This document shows positions 6,939 through 13,650 of a stretch of 27,858 bases of DNA, in pieces. The position numbers and the translations under genes are program-made. The stretch's first letter is position 1, and each line of letters begins with the position of its first letter. Origin of the DNA: an uncultured Clostridia bacterium (GTDB taxonomy: Bacteria; Bacillota; Clostridia; TANB77; CAG-508); NCBI GenBank assembly GCA_947630255.1, contig CANRGU010000004.1, forward strand, positions 1 through 27,858, written 5' to 3'. The notes beneath the pieces were generated by a model. That model had not been told where the DNA came from. It did no database searches and worked only from the letters and a program-made list of their open reading frames with translations.

Positions 6939-8519
6939 ATGTTAAATGCAGTAGGAGTAACAGTTAGATTTGGCAAAAGAGTTCTATTTGAAGATGTAAA
7001 TATAAAATTTACAAAAGGAAATTGCTATGGATTAATTGGAGCAAATGGAGCTGGCAAATCAACTTTCTTAAAAGTTTTATCAGGAGAACTAGAACCAAGT
7101 AAAGGCGAAGTATCAATGGATAAAGGGGAAAGATTATCAACATTAAAACAAGATCACTTTGCGTATGAAGAAAATACTGTAATAGATACAGTTATTATGG
7201 GAAATAATGAGCTCTATAGTATAATGAAAGAAAAAGAAGCAATATATGCAAAACCAGATTTTTCTGAAGAAGACGGATTAAAAGCAGCAAAATTAGAAGA
7301 AAAATTTGGAGAACTTGATGGATGGAATGCAGAATCAGATGCAGCGACTCTATTAAATAATTTAGGAATACCAGCAAATAACCATTATAAATTAATGAAA
7401 GAAATTGAAGCAAAAGATAAAGTAAAAGTTCTTCTTGCACAAAGTTTATTTGGTAATCCAGATGTTTTATTATTAGACGAGCCTACAAATGACTTGGACT
7501 TAAAAAGCATCAATTGGTTACAAGATTTTCTAATAGACTTTGAAAACACAGTTATAGTTGTATCACATGATAGATATTTTTTAAATAAAGTATGCACACA
7601 TATAGCAGATGTGGATTTTGGAAAAATTAAAGTGTACCCTGGTAACTATGATTTTTGGTATGAATCTAGTCAGCTTGCATTAAAACAAGCAAAAGAGGCA
7701 AATAAAAAGAAAGAAGAAAAAATAAAAGAATTACAAGACTTTATAGCAAGATTTAGTGCAAACGCATCAAAATCAAAACAAGCAACATCAAGGAAAAAAT
7801 CGTTAGAAAAAATTGAATTAGAAGAAATTAAAGCATCAAACAGAAAATATCCATATATTGATTTTAAACCAGATAGAGAACCAGGAAAAGAAATACTTAC
7901 AGTAAAAAACTTATGTAAAACCGTAAACGGAGAAGAAATACTAAAAAATATATCCTTTTCAGTAAAAGCAAACAATAAAATTGCTGTTTTATCAGATAAT
8001 GAACTTGCAACTACTTTATTATTTCAAATAATAGCAGGGGAAATTGAGCCTGATAGTGGAGAAATAATTTGGGGACAAACAATTACAAAAGATTATTTCC
8101 CAAAAGATAATTCATATTTATTTGAAAATGATGAAATATTAGTAGACTGGCTTAGAAAATATTCAAAAGATCCAGATGAAACTTATGTAAGAGGATTTTT
8201 AGGAAGGATGTTATTTTCAGGTGACGAAGCATTAAAAAATGTAAAAGTATTATCTGGTGGAGAAAAAGTAAGATGTGTATTATCAAAACTTATGCTATCA
8301 GGGGCAAACTTCTTAATATTTGATGAACCAACGAACCATTTAGATATGGAATCAATAACTGCATTAAACGAGGGAATGAAAAAATTTAAAGGAAACATGT
8401 TATTTGCATCGCATGACCATCAATTAACCCAGACTGTTGCAGATAGAATAATAGATTTAAGAAAAGACAAAATAATAGACAGAGAATGTACATATAACGA
8501 ATATTTAGGAATAGAATAA
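6939..8519 (+). CDS. ABC-F family ATPase (YbiT/YkpA-like) with one degenerate ATP site
   Basis: This 526-aa soluble protein has two fused ABC domains and no membrane segment, so it should act at the ribosome like other ABC-F proteins. NBD1 has an intact Walker A (GANGAGKST, 34-42) and Walker B (VLLLDEPTND, about 176). Its signature, however, reads EIEAKDKVKVLLAQ (about 154) instead of LSGGEK. The Lys-rich interdomain linker with ANASKSKQATSR is at about 240-285. NBD2 has a broken Walker A (VLSDNELATTLL, about 350; Gly and Lys lost) but a good signature (LSGGEKV, about 438) and Walker B (FDEPTNHLD). The site formed by NBD1 Walker A and NBD2 signature is thus intact, and the opposite one is dead. 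The C terminus lacks the long extension of antibiotic-resistance ABC-Fs. The RBS is AAAGGAAAG. Confidence 0.9.
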   Translation: MLNAVGVTVRFGKRVLFEDVNIKFTKGNCYGLIGANGAGKSTFLKVLSGELEPSKGEVSMDKGERLSTLKQDHFAYEENTVIDTVIMGNNELYSIMKEKEAIYAKPDFSEEDGLKAAKLEEKFGELDGWNAESDAATLLNNLGIPANNHYKLMKEIEAKDKVKVLLAQSLFGNPDVLLLDEPTNDLDLKSINWLQDFLIDFENTVIVVSHDRYFLNKVCTHIADVDFGKIKVYPGNYDFWYESSQLALKQAKEANKKKEEKIKELQDFIARFSANASKSKQATSRKKSLEKIELEEIKASNRKYPYIDFKPDREPGKEILTVKNLCKTVNGEEILKNISFSVKANNKIAVLSDNELATTLLFQIIAGEIEPDSGEIIWGQTITKDYFPKDNSYLFENDEILVDWLRKYSKDPDETYVRGFLGRMLFSGDEALKNVKVLSGGEKVRCVLSKLMLSGANFLIFDEPTNHLDMESITALNEGMKKFKGNMLFASHDHQLTQTVADRIIDLRKDKIIDRECTYNEYLGIE

Positions 8520-8522
8520 AAG

Positions 8523-8563
8523 AATCTGGCAAAAAAGGGGACAGACCCCTTTTTTGCCAGATT
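8523..8563. terminator. Bidirectional terminator between ABC-F and HD-GYP genes
   Basis: An 18-bp perfect stem (8523-8540 with 8546-8563) closes a 5-nt loop, ACAGA. The core is GGGGACAGACCCC flanked by A and T runs. It lies between two convergent genes. Confidence 0.9.
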
Positions 8564-8564
8564 T

Positions 8565-9626
8565 TTATTGTTCTACATTATATTTTTTTCTAATTTTTTC
8601 TATTTCATCGTAGTCATTATTTAAAATATCTAAAAAAGCATCAGCATATTTTGGATCAAATTGTGTTCCCTTACATCTTTCTATTTCTGCTTTTACTACA
8701 TCGATTGGAAGAGAATTTCTATATGTTCTTTTAGAAGTCATAGCGTCAAAACTATCTGATATTGCAGCAATCCTTGCAAGATAAGGTATTTCTTCACCTT
8801 TTAACTTCCCAGGATATCCCTTTCCATCATATCTTTCATGATGATGTTTTACAATAGGGAGACTATCTTTAAATATAGTAGCACTTGACAATATATGCAT
8901 TCCAATTGTAGGATGATTCTTTATTTCAGAATATTCGTAATCTGTTAATTTAGAATCTTTCAATAATATGCTATCAGGTATACCAATTTTCCCAATATCA
9001 TGAAATAGCCCACCAATACGTAAATCATTAATATCTTTATCAGAAAGCCCTAATTTTTTACCAAGAAGTACAGAATATTCAGAAACTCTATCTGAGTGAC
9101 CTCTTGTATAAGGATCTTTTGCTTCTACAGTATATCTTAAAGTCTCTATATTCTCCATATATGCTTGTTCTAATTTATCATAGGTATCTTTTAATTCAAG
9201 ATTAATATTCCTTATTTGATTCATTTGAGATACAGCCTTTATACCTGATTCAACAAGTAAAAGCAGTTGATCAAATTTATCACTTTTTTCACAGTAACCT
9301 TGTATATCTAACCTTTTGATAGTATCCAACGGTGGAGCAATATCCTTGTGACCTGTGAGCAGTAATATGTATAAATCTTTATTAAATTTTCTAATTTCTT
9401 CGACAACTTGATCTCCATGAATAGGTGTCATAATAAAGTCAAGTAACATTAAATCAAAATGTTCCTGTTTTATTCTTTCTATAGCTTCTATTGGGTTAGT
9501 AATTCCAACAAAACCGTAACCAGCTTTGTTTAAGAATACCTTTAATGTATCTAATATACCGGCCTCATCATCAACTCCAATAATTTTATATTTATAATGT
9601 AGGTTTGCAGATGCAGCTTTTCTCAT
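8565..9626 (-). CDS. Response regulator with HD-GYP domain (cyclic-di-GMP phosphodiesterase-like)
   Basis: This 353-aa protein has an N-terminal REC domain (about 12-130) with the acidic pair D19/D20, phosphoacceptor D63 (LLDF), T91 and K114. A helical linker (about 135-165) joins it to an HD-GYP domain (about 165-350). That domain has TRGHSDRV, H209-D210 (FHDIGKIGIP), HHHERYDGKGYP (261-272) and RIAAISDSFDAMTS. All metal and GYP residues are present, so hydrolysis of cyclic-di-GMP is likely and should depend on phosphorylation. No sensor kinase is adjacent; the orphan kinase encoded at 13650-15488 is a conceivable partner but not a demonstrated one. The RBS AAAGGAGGA is near perfect. No cyclic-di-GMP synthase is in the window. 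Confidence 0.93.
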   Translation of the reverse strand: MRKAASANLHYKYKIIGVDDEAGILDTLKVFLNKAGYGFVGITNPIEAIERIKQEHFDLMLLDFIMTPIHGDQVVEEIRKFNKDLYILLLTGHKDIAPPLDTIKRLDIQGYCEKSDKFDQLLLLVESGIKAVSQMNQIRNINLELKDTYDKLEQAYMENIETLRYTVEAKDPYTRGHSDRVSEYSVLLGKKLGLSDKDINDLRIGGLFHDIGKIGIPDSILLKDSKLTDYEYSEIKNHPTIGMHILSSATIFKDSLPIVKHHHERYDGKGYPGKLKGEEIPYLARIAAISDSFDAMTSKRTYRNSLPIDVVKAEIERCKGTQFDPKYADAFLDILNNDYDEIEKIRKKYNVEQ

Positions 9627-9681
9627 AAGGATTCCTCCTTTATGTTGGTAGATATATATAATAGCGTACTATACTTTACGT

Positions 9682-9710
9682 ATTATATTAGAATTATGAA
9701 AAAAAAGCAA
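9682..9710 (-). promoter_or_regulatory. Possible promoter of the HD-GYP gene
   Basis: Minus-strand TTGCTT (9705-9710), 17 nt, TATAAT (9682-9687). The -10 is perfect and the -35 poor. Confidence 0.4.
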
Positions 9711-9741
9711 CAAAAAATGAAAAAAAGTTATAAAACTCATA

Positions 9742-9770
9742 TTCACAAACATTTATTAATATGGTATAAT
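9742..9770 (+). promoter_or_regulatory. Promoter of the DnaJ-like gene
   Basis: TTCACA (9742-9747), 17 nt, then extended -10 TGgTATAAT (9762-9770). The start codon is about 77 nt downstream, leaving a structured leader. Confidence 0.68.
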
Positions 9771-9775
9771 AAGAC

Positions 9776-9833
9776 CAAATTTTAAACAGAAAATTTGTGT
9801 AGCGAAGAGTACAAAATTGGATGACAATTTTGT
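9776..9833 (+). promoter_or_regulatory. Two tandem stem-loops in the leader of the DnaJ-like gene
   Basis: Hairpin 1 is CAAATTTT-N6-AAAATTTG (9776-9797) and hairpin 2 is ACAAAATT-N7-AATTTTGT (9811-9833), each with a perfect 8-bp stem. The second ends directly at the RBS AAGGGGA (9834-9840). Neither has a terminator T tract. The arms of the two hairpins can also pair with each other over about 6 bp, so alternative structures are possible. A role in controlling translation is inference only. Confidence 0.45.
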
Positions 9834-9847
9834 AAGGGGATGTTGAA

Positions 9848-10753
9848 ATGATTTTTAAAGATTATTATAAAATATTAGGATTAGAAACTAACAAAGTAAG
9901 CAATGATGAAATAAAAATAGCTTTTAGAGAGCAAGCAAAAAAATATCATCCAGATGTAAATGTTGAAAATACTTCATCGGAAGAAAGGTTCAAAGATATT
10001 AATGAAGCTTACAGAGTGTTGTCAAATGCTAGTAGTAAGAGAAAATACGATAGAATGTGGAATACACATGTAGGCAAAAAACAAGCAAAAAAAGCTTATG
10101 AAGAGAGTAAAAGAAATAGAGATTCAGTCTTTAGTGACTTTTTTAATATGTTCTTTGGAACTTCAATGGAATCAAATAATACAGAAATAAAAAGTGCAAA
10201 AAAGAAGATTCCTATTAAAGGTGAAAATGTAGAAACAGAAATAAATGTAGGAATCGAAGATGCTTATTTTGGAATAGAAAAAAAGATTTCATTGAGAACA
10301 GTAGACGGAAAAATGAAAACATTTTCTGTTAAAATTCCATCAGGCATCAGAGATGGGGAAAAAGTAAGACTACTTGGACAAGGAAAACAAGGAAAAAACG
10401 GTGGAAAAAATGGAGATATGTTTATAAAAATAAACATACAAAATAATAACAAATTTAAATTGCAGGGATATGATATAGTAACGGATTTATTATTAACACC
10501 GTGGGATGCAGCACTTGGTAAAAGGGTTAGTATAGATTCAATAGAAGATACAGTTTCTTTATATGTTCCACCTGGGATACAAAGCGGAGAAAAAGTAAGA
10601 ATTCCACGAAAAGGTTATAAAGATGGAAAAGGTAGTAGAGGAGACTTAATTGCAGAAGTAAAAACAGTAGTACCAAAAAAATTAACAGAAGATGAAAGAG
10701 AACTATTTGAAAAGTTAAAAACAATATCAGATTTTAATCCTAGAGAAAAGTAG
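9848..10753 (+). CDS. DnaJ-like (type II J-domain) cochaperone
   Basis: This 301-aa protein has a J domain at residues 4-67 with the HPD motif at 34-36 and the typical KYDR end. A short linker with a Phe-rich segment (DFFNMFF) leads to the C-terminal substrate-binding domains I and II (about 125-290; VKIPSGIRDGEKVRL and LYVPPGIQSGEKVRI). The four CxxCxGxG zinc motifs of true DnaJ are absent, so it resembles CbpA-type J proteins that stimulate DnaK. No dnaK, grpE or CIRCE element is nearby. It precedes the coupling-ATPase operon, which has its own strong promoter. Confidence 0.92.
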   Translation: MIFKDYYKILGLETNKVSNDEIKIAFREQAKKYHPDVNVENTSSEERFKDINEAYRVLSNASSKRKYDRMWNTHVGKKQAKKAYEESKRNRDSVFSDFFNMFFGTSMESNNTEIKSAKKKIPIKGENVETEINVGIEDAYFGIEKKISLRTVDGKMKTFSVKIPSGIRDGEKVRLLGQGKQGKNGGKNGDMFIKINIQNNNKFKLQGYDIVTDLLLTPWDAALGKRVSIDSIEDTVSLYVPPGIQSGEKVRIPRKGYKDGKGSRGDLIAEVKTVVPKKLTEDERELFEKLKTISDFNPREK

Positions 10754-10775
10754 TTCACATAATTTGTTTAAATTA

Positions 10776-10820
10776 TTGACATATAATCTGTCTTGTTGTA
10801 TAATTAAATAGTAATTATAC
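10776..10820 (+). promoter_or_regulatory. Consensus promoter overlapped by a 9-bp inverted repeat
   Basis: Perfect TTGACA (10776-10781), 17 nt, perfect TATAAT (10799-10804). The -10 lies within GTATAATTA-N5-TAATTATAC (10798-10820), an exact 9-bp inverted repeat spanning the -10 and the expected start site. This position is typical of a repressor operator. It drives the unknown 188-aa gene, the 52-aa gene and the VirD4-like gene. Confidence 0.8.
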
Positions 10821-10869
10821 GAACGATGAAATACATTAATATATGTAGAAGAGAGGTGCTTAAAAAAGC

Positions 10870-11436
10870 ATGGAAGATTTTATACAAGGTAAACACTTTA
10901 GTATAACAGATCCACTAAATGTAAATACAGTAATTTATGAAGTAAATAAAACAGAAAAAGAGATGGCTAAAAACGGACCTAAATATACTGTTGAACGACT
11001 AGATTACACAGAAGAATTAGTTGGTGAAAAGAAAAAGAAAACTTTTTATATAAATGATCCTAAACCAGAAGGGAATAAATTGGTTATATTATCTTTCGGA
11101 AAAGAAAAAGTAGTTATAAATAATGGTGTTCTCGAAGGAGACCAAATATTAATTACAAAAAAACCAATGCCATTCAAATTTAGAACATTATATAGTGAAC
11201 AAGAGACAGAATATAAAGATGTAGAATATACACCAAATTTAAAAAGACCAATTTCTATAATTGACCCAGAAACTACAGAAGAGGTAAAGCCAATACTATA
11301 TTTTGACGAGAAGACAAATGAAGTAAAGGGAAAATGTAAGTTAAAACCATATAAAAACTATTTTGCATTTGAAATAAGAGATTTATCAGATGAAAATATA
11401 AGAATAGTTGGGGGAAATCCTGTATTAGAAAATTAA
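10870..11436 (+). CDS. Unknown protein, first gene of the coupling-ATPase operon
   Basis: This 188-aa soluble, charged protein matches no family I recognise. It has no signal peptide or membrane segment. The pattern of alternating short hydrophobic and charged stretches suggests mostly β structure, with Pro-rich turns (YINDPKPEGN, KKPMPFKF, YTPNLKRPIS). The RBS-like GAGAGGTG (10851-10858) is about 11 nt from the ATG, longer than usual. A small GCTT-AAAA-AAGC hairpin (10858-10869) in between could shorten the gap. It is followed 12 nt later by the 52-aa gene and then the VirD4-like ATPase, so it may be an accessory factor of that ATPase. Confidence 0.75.
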   Translation: MEDFIQGKHFSITDPLNVNTVIYEVNKTEKEMAKNGPKYTVERLDYTEELVGEKKKKTFYINDPKPEGNKLVILSFGKEKVVINNGVLEGDQILITKKPMPFKFRTLYSEQETEYKDVEYTPNLKRPISIIDPETTEEVKPILYFDEKTNEVKGKCKLKPYKNYFAFEIRDLSDENIRIVGGNPVLEN

Positions 11437-11448
11437 GGAGGATAAAAA

Positions 11449-11607
11449 ATGTCAAATTCAGAAAGAGTAAAACCACAATTTGGAAGAAAAATGGATCCAT
11501 GTGAATATAAATCAAAATGGGCAAATAGGTTACCAGCCAGTGAGGTTATTGCAATAAGAGCAGAAGATACTAGAATAAGAAAAGAAGAATCAAGAGAAAA
11601 TAGGTAA
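11449..11607 (+). CDS. Unknown 52-aa protein
   Basis: This is a short ORF with a strong RBS, AAGGAGGA, 7 nt before the ATG; it lies between two genes of the same strand. The protein is hydrophilic and basic (MSNSERVKPQFGRK at the start, RIRKEESRENR at the end) with one Cys and one Trp and no membrane segment. The strong RBS and tight spacing (12 nt after the preceding gene, 32 nt before the next start) argue that it is expressed. I do not recognise a family. Co-transcription with the coupling ATPase is inferred. Confidence 0.65.
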   Translation: MSNSERVKPQFGRKMDPCEYKSKWANRLPASEVIAIRAEDTRIRKEESRENR

Positions 11608-11639
11608 TTATTTTTACAAATGAAAAGGTGATTAAAGTT

Positions 11640-12119
11640 ATGAATTATAAAATTGAAAGAACTTTAAAAAAAAGTAAAAATGTATTTATAATAGTTGCAA
11701 TACTATGGATAATTTTATCCATAGTATTAGTTTCGCCTATAACAGTTAGTATAGTTGAAGCAACACAAAATGGTATATTTGATTTTGGCCATTTTATAGA
11801 GCAAATGTTTTCTAGAATAACTGATATAGGATATAATTTAGGAAAAATATTTACAAGTGATTATATAGGAGTATTTTGGAAAACAGAAGGATATTTTACA
11901 ATTCTTTTATTGATTTGTGCAGGAATAGGATTATTCAAATCAATGCCAAAAAATGAATATACAGATATTGAACATGGATCAAGTGATTGGGCAACTGGTG
12001 AGCAATATGAAGTACTAAGTAAGAAAAAAGGAATATTGCTTGCAGAAAATCATTATCTACCAGTTGATAAAAGAGGTAATACAAATGTATTAGTTGTTGG
12101 ACGGTTCTGGTTCTGGTAA
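11640..12119 (+). CDS. VirD4/TraG-like coupling ATPase, N-terminal fragment (frameshifted)
   Basis: This is the N-terminal part of a type IV coupling-protein-like ATPase. ATG 11640 is preferred over GTG 11628 because AAAAGGTGA (11623-11631) overlaps the GTG and is well spaced for the ATG. It has two transmembrane segments (about 15-40 and 85-105), as VirD4 proteins do. The cytoplasmic start of the ATPase domain includes HGSSDWATGEQ and NVLVVG, the strand leading to the P-loop. The frame is lost right after that strand: one extra C at 12102 splits the Walker A motif, so this frame ends in FWFW and a stop. Removing that base joins it to the next ORF for about 656 aa, a normal VirD4 length. Confidence 0.85.
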   Translation: MNYKIERTLKKSKNVFIIVAILWIILSIVLVSPITVSIVEATQNGIFDFGHFIEQMFSRITDIGYNLGKIFTSDYIGVFWKTEGYFTILLLICAGIGLFKSMPKNEYTDIEHGSSDWATGEQYEVLSKKKGILLAENHYLPVDKRGNTNVLVVGRFWFW

Positions 12120-13611
12120 ATCTGCATCATATGTTATTCCAAATGCTTATCAGCTTTTAGGTTCCTATGTATTTACAGATCCAAAAGGAGAATTGTACGA
12201 TAAAACTGCGGAATATTTAAGAAGCAAAGGCTACGATATAAAAATATTTAATCTGGTCAATCCAAAAAATAGTGATGGATATAACCCATTAATGCATATA
12301 AAAAATGAAATAGATGTTGACATAATTGCAAATACAATAGTTAAAGGGCAAAGTGATATACAAAATCAAGCTGATCCATATTGGGACGATATGGCAGAGA
12401 TGTTATTAAAAGCATTGATATATTATTTACTTGCAACAAGACCAGAAGAAGAACAAAGTTTATCAAGCTGTGCAGAACTTGTTAGAGCAGCAAACAACAA
12501 TGGAGCAGGAAACCTACTTACAGAACTTATGAACCAATTACCTTATGATCATCCAGCAAGAATGTTTTATAAATCTATAGAAATAGCTCCAGAAAAAACA
12601 TATAGTTCAATACTATCTTCACTTCAATCAAAACTTGGTAAGTTTGACTCAAAAGAAATTGCAGAACTTACATCAACAAATACAATAGACTTTGAAGATA
12701 TTGGCAGACGAAAAACAGCAGTATATGTTATATCTTCTGATACACATGCGGCTTATGACTTTTTACTTACAATATTTTTCTCGCAGATGATACAAAGATT
12801 ATATGACTTTGCGGACATAAGTGGTGGAGCACTTCCACAACCTACATACTTTATCTTAGATGAGTTTGCAAACATTGGTAGAATTCCTGATTTTGATAAA
12901 AAAATATCGACTTCAAGAAGTAGAAAAATATCATTTAGTGTTATTTTGCAAAACTTAGATCAATTAGAAGCAGTTTATGAAAAATCTCATGAAACAATAA
13001 TTGGTAACTGTGATACTACAATATTCCTAGGAAGTAACTCACAAAAAACAGTTGAATATTATTCAAAAGAACTCGGTGAGAAAACTATAAATAGAGATAG
13101 TTGGTCTGTAAATAAAGATAAACATATGTGGAGGCAGGGATATAATAAGTCAGACCAAATAATGGCAAGACCATTAATGACGCCAGACGAATTAAGAAGA
13201 TTAGATAACGATTTATGCATTATATTTGAAAAAGGTGTTAAACCAATAAAGGCTCAAAAATACTATTATTTTAAATATAATACTGCAAGATTGGTAAATC
13301 AGTATATGTGTAGTCATAACGATATACCACCTATAGATAGAGGCAAATGGAGAAAATATAATCCATATAATCCTTATGTAGAAGAGACTGAAGAGAAGCC
13401 AGAAAATACAAAGATAGAAAGCTTAGATGATTTATTTGAAGATGGGCCAGAGAATAACAAAACCAAGCTTGAACCAGAATTGCCTTTAAATGATATAGAG
13501 GAAGAAAGTACAACAAATAAAAAAGATGATGTATTATCATATGATATTCAAAAAGAACTAGAAGAAAAATTTGATGAGTTATTTGGTTCACTCGAAGATT
13601 CAAATAATTAA
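12094..13611 (+). CDS. VirD4/TraG-like coupling ATPase, main fragment (frameshifted)
   Basis: This is the remainder of the same gene in the +1 frame. It holds the P-loop GSGSGKS, TDPKGELYDKTAEYL, YWDDMAEMLLKAL, the Walker B region YFILDEFANIG, the STSRSRKISFSVILQNLDQL arginine-rich motif and NCDTTIFLGS, all diagnostic for TraG/VirD4 hexameric ATPases that feed substrates to type IV secretion channels. An acidic, low-complexity tail of about 90 residues follows. The TTG at 12094 could only formally start translation; it has no RBS, so this is not an independent gene. No relaxase, VirB4 or other mating-pore gene is in the window, so the partner and substrate are unknown. The unbroken sequence outside the single extra base suggests a recent mutation or a sequence error. 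Confidence 0.88.
   Translation: MLDGSGSGKSASYVIPNAYQLLGSYVFTDPKGELYDKTAEYLRSKGYDIKIFNLVNPKNSDGYNPLMHIKNEIDVDIIANTIVKGQSDIQNQADPYWDDMAEMLLKALIYYLLATRPEEEQSLSSCAELVRAANNNGAGNLLTELMNQLPYDHPARMFYKSIEIAPEKTYSSILSSLQSKLGKFDSKEIAELTSTNTIDFEDIGRRKTAVYVISSDTHAAYDFLLTIFFSQMIQRLYDFADISGGALPQPTYFILDEFANIGRIPDFDKKISTSRSRKISFSVILQNLDQLEAVYEKSHETIIGNCDTTIFLGSNSQKTVEYYSKELGEKTINRDSWSVNKDKHMWRQGYNKSDQIMARPLMTPDELRRLDNDLCIIFEKGVKPIKAQKYYYFKYNTARLVNQYMCSHNDIPPIDRGKWRKYNPYNPYVEETEEKPENTKIESLDDLFEDGPENNKTKLEPELPLNDIEEESTTNKKDDVLSYDIQKELEEKFDELFGSLEDSNN
12099..12105 (+). other. Single-base frameshift in the Walker A motif
   Basis: The bases read GGA-C-GGT. Deleting C12102 restores VVG followed by GSGSGKS in one frame, exactly the expected P-loop. 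No slippery heptamer or stimulatory structure was noticed. Confidence 0.85.
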
Positions 13612-13616
13612 AATAA

Positions 13617-13650
13617 AAATCGCTTTAGATAAACTCTAAAGCGATTTGTT
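13617..13650. terminator. Bidirectional terminator between VirD4-like and histidine kinase genes
   Basis: A perfect 13-bp stem AAATCGCTTTAGA/TCTAAAGCGATTT (13617-13629 with 13635-13647) has T-rich runs on both exits. Confidence 0.9.

Noticed and set aside
8523..8563. GGGGACAGACCCC hairpin as a REP-type or IS-related repeat
   Set aside because: Only one copy was noticed, no transposase is near, and its place between convergent genes with A/T runs fits a terminator.
9771..9847. CIRCE heat-shock operator before the DnaJ-like gene
   Set aside because: The inverted repeats have neither the TTAGCACTC/GAGTGCTAA arms nor the 9-nt spacing.
12094..12119. TTG-started ORF as an independent gene overlapping the end of the VirD4 N-terminal fragment
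   Set aside because: It has no RBS, begins inside the P-loop coding region, and one base removed fuses both frames into a standard VirD4 protein.
12094..12119. Programmed ribosomal frameshift in the VirD4-like gene
   Set aside because: No slippery sequence or downstream structure was seen, and the motif is the highly conserved P-loop; a simple extra base explains it.
10870..13611. Part of an integrative conjugative element
   Set aside because: No integrase, relaxase, VirB4 or attachment repeats are visible; only the coupling ATPase resembles such elements.
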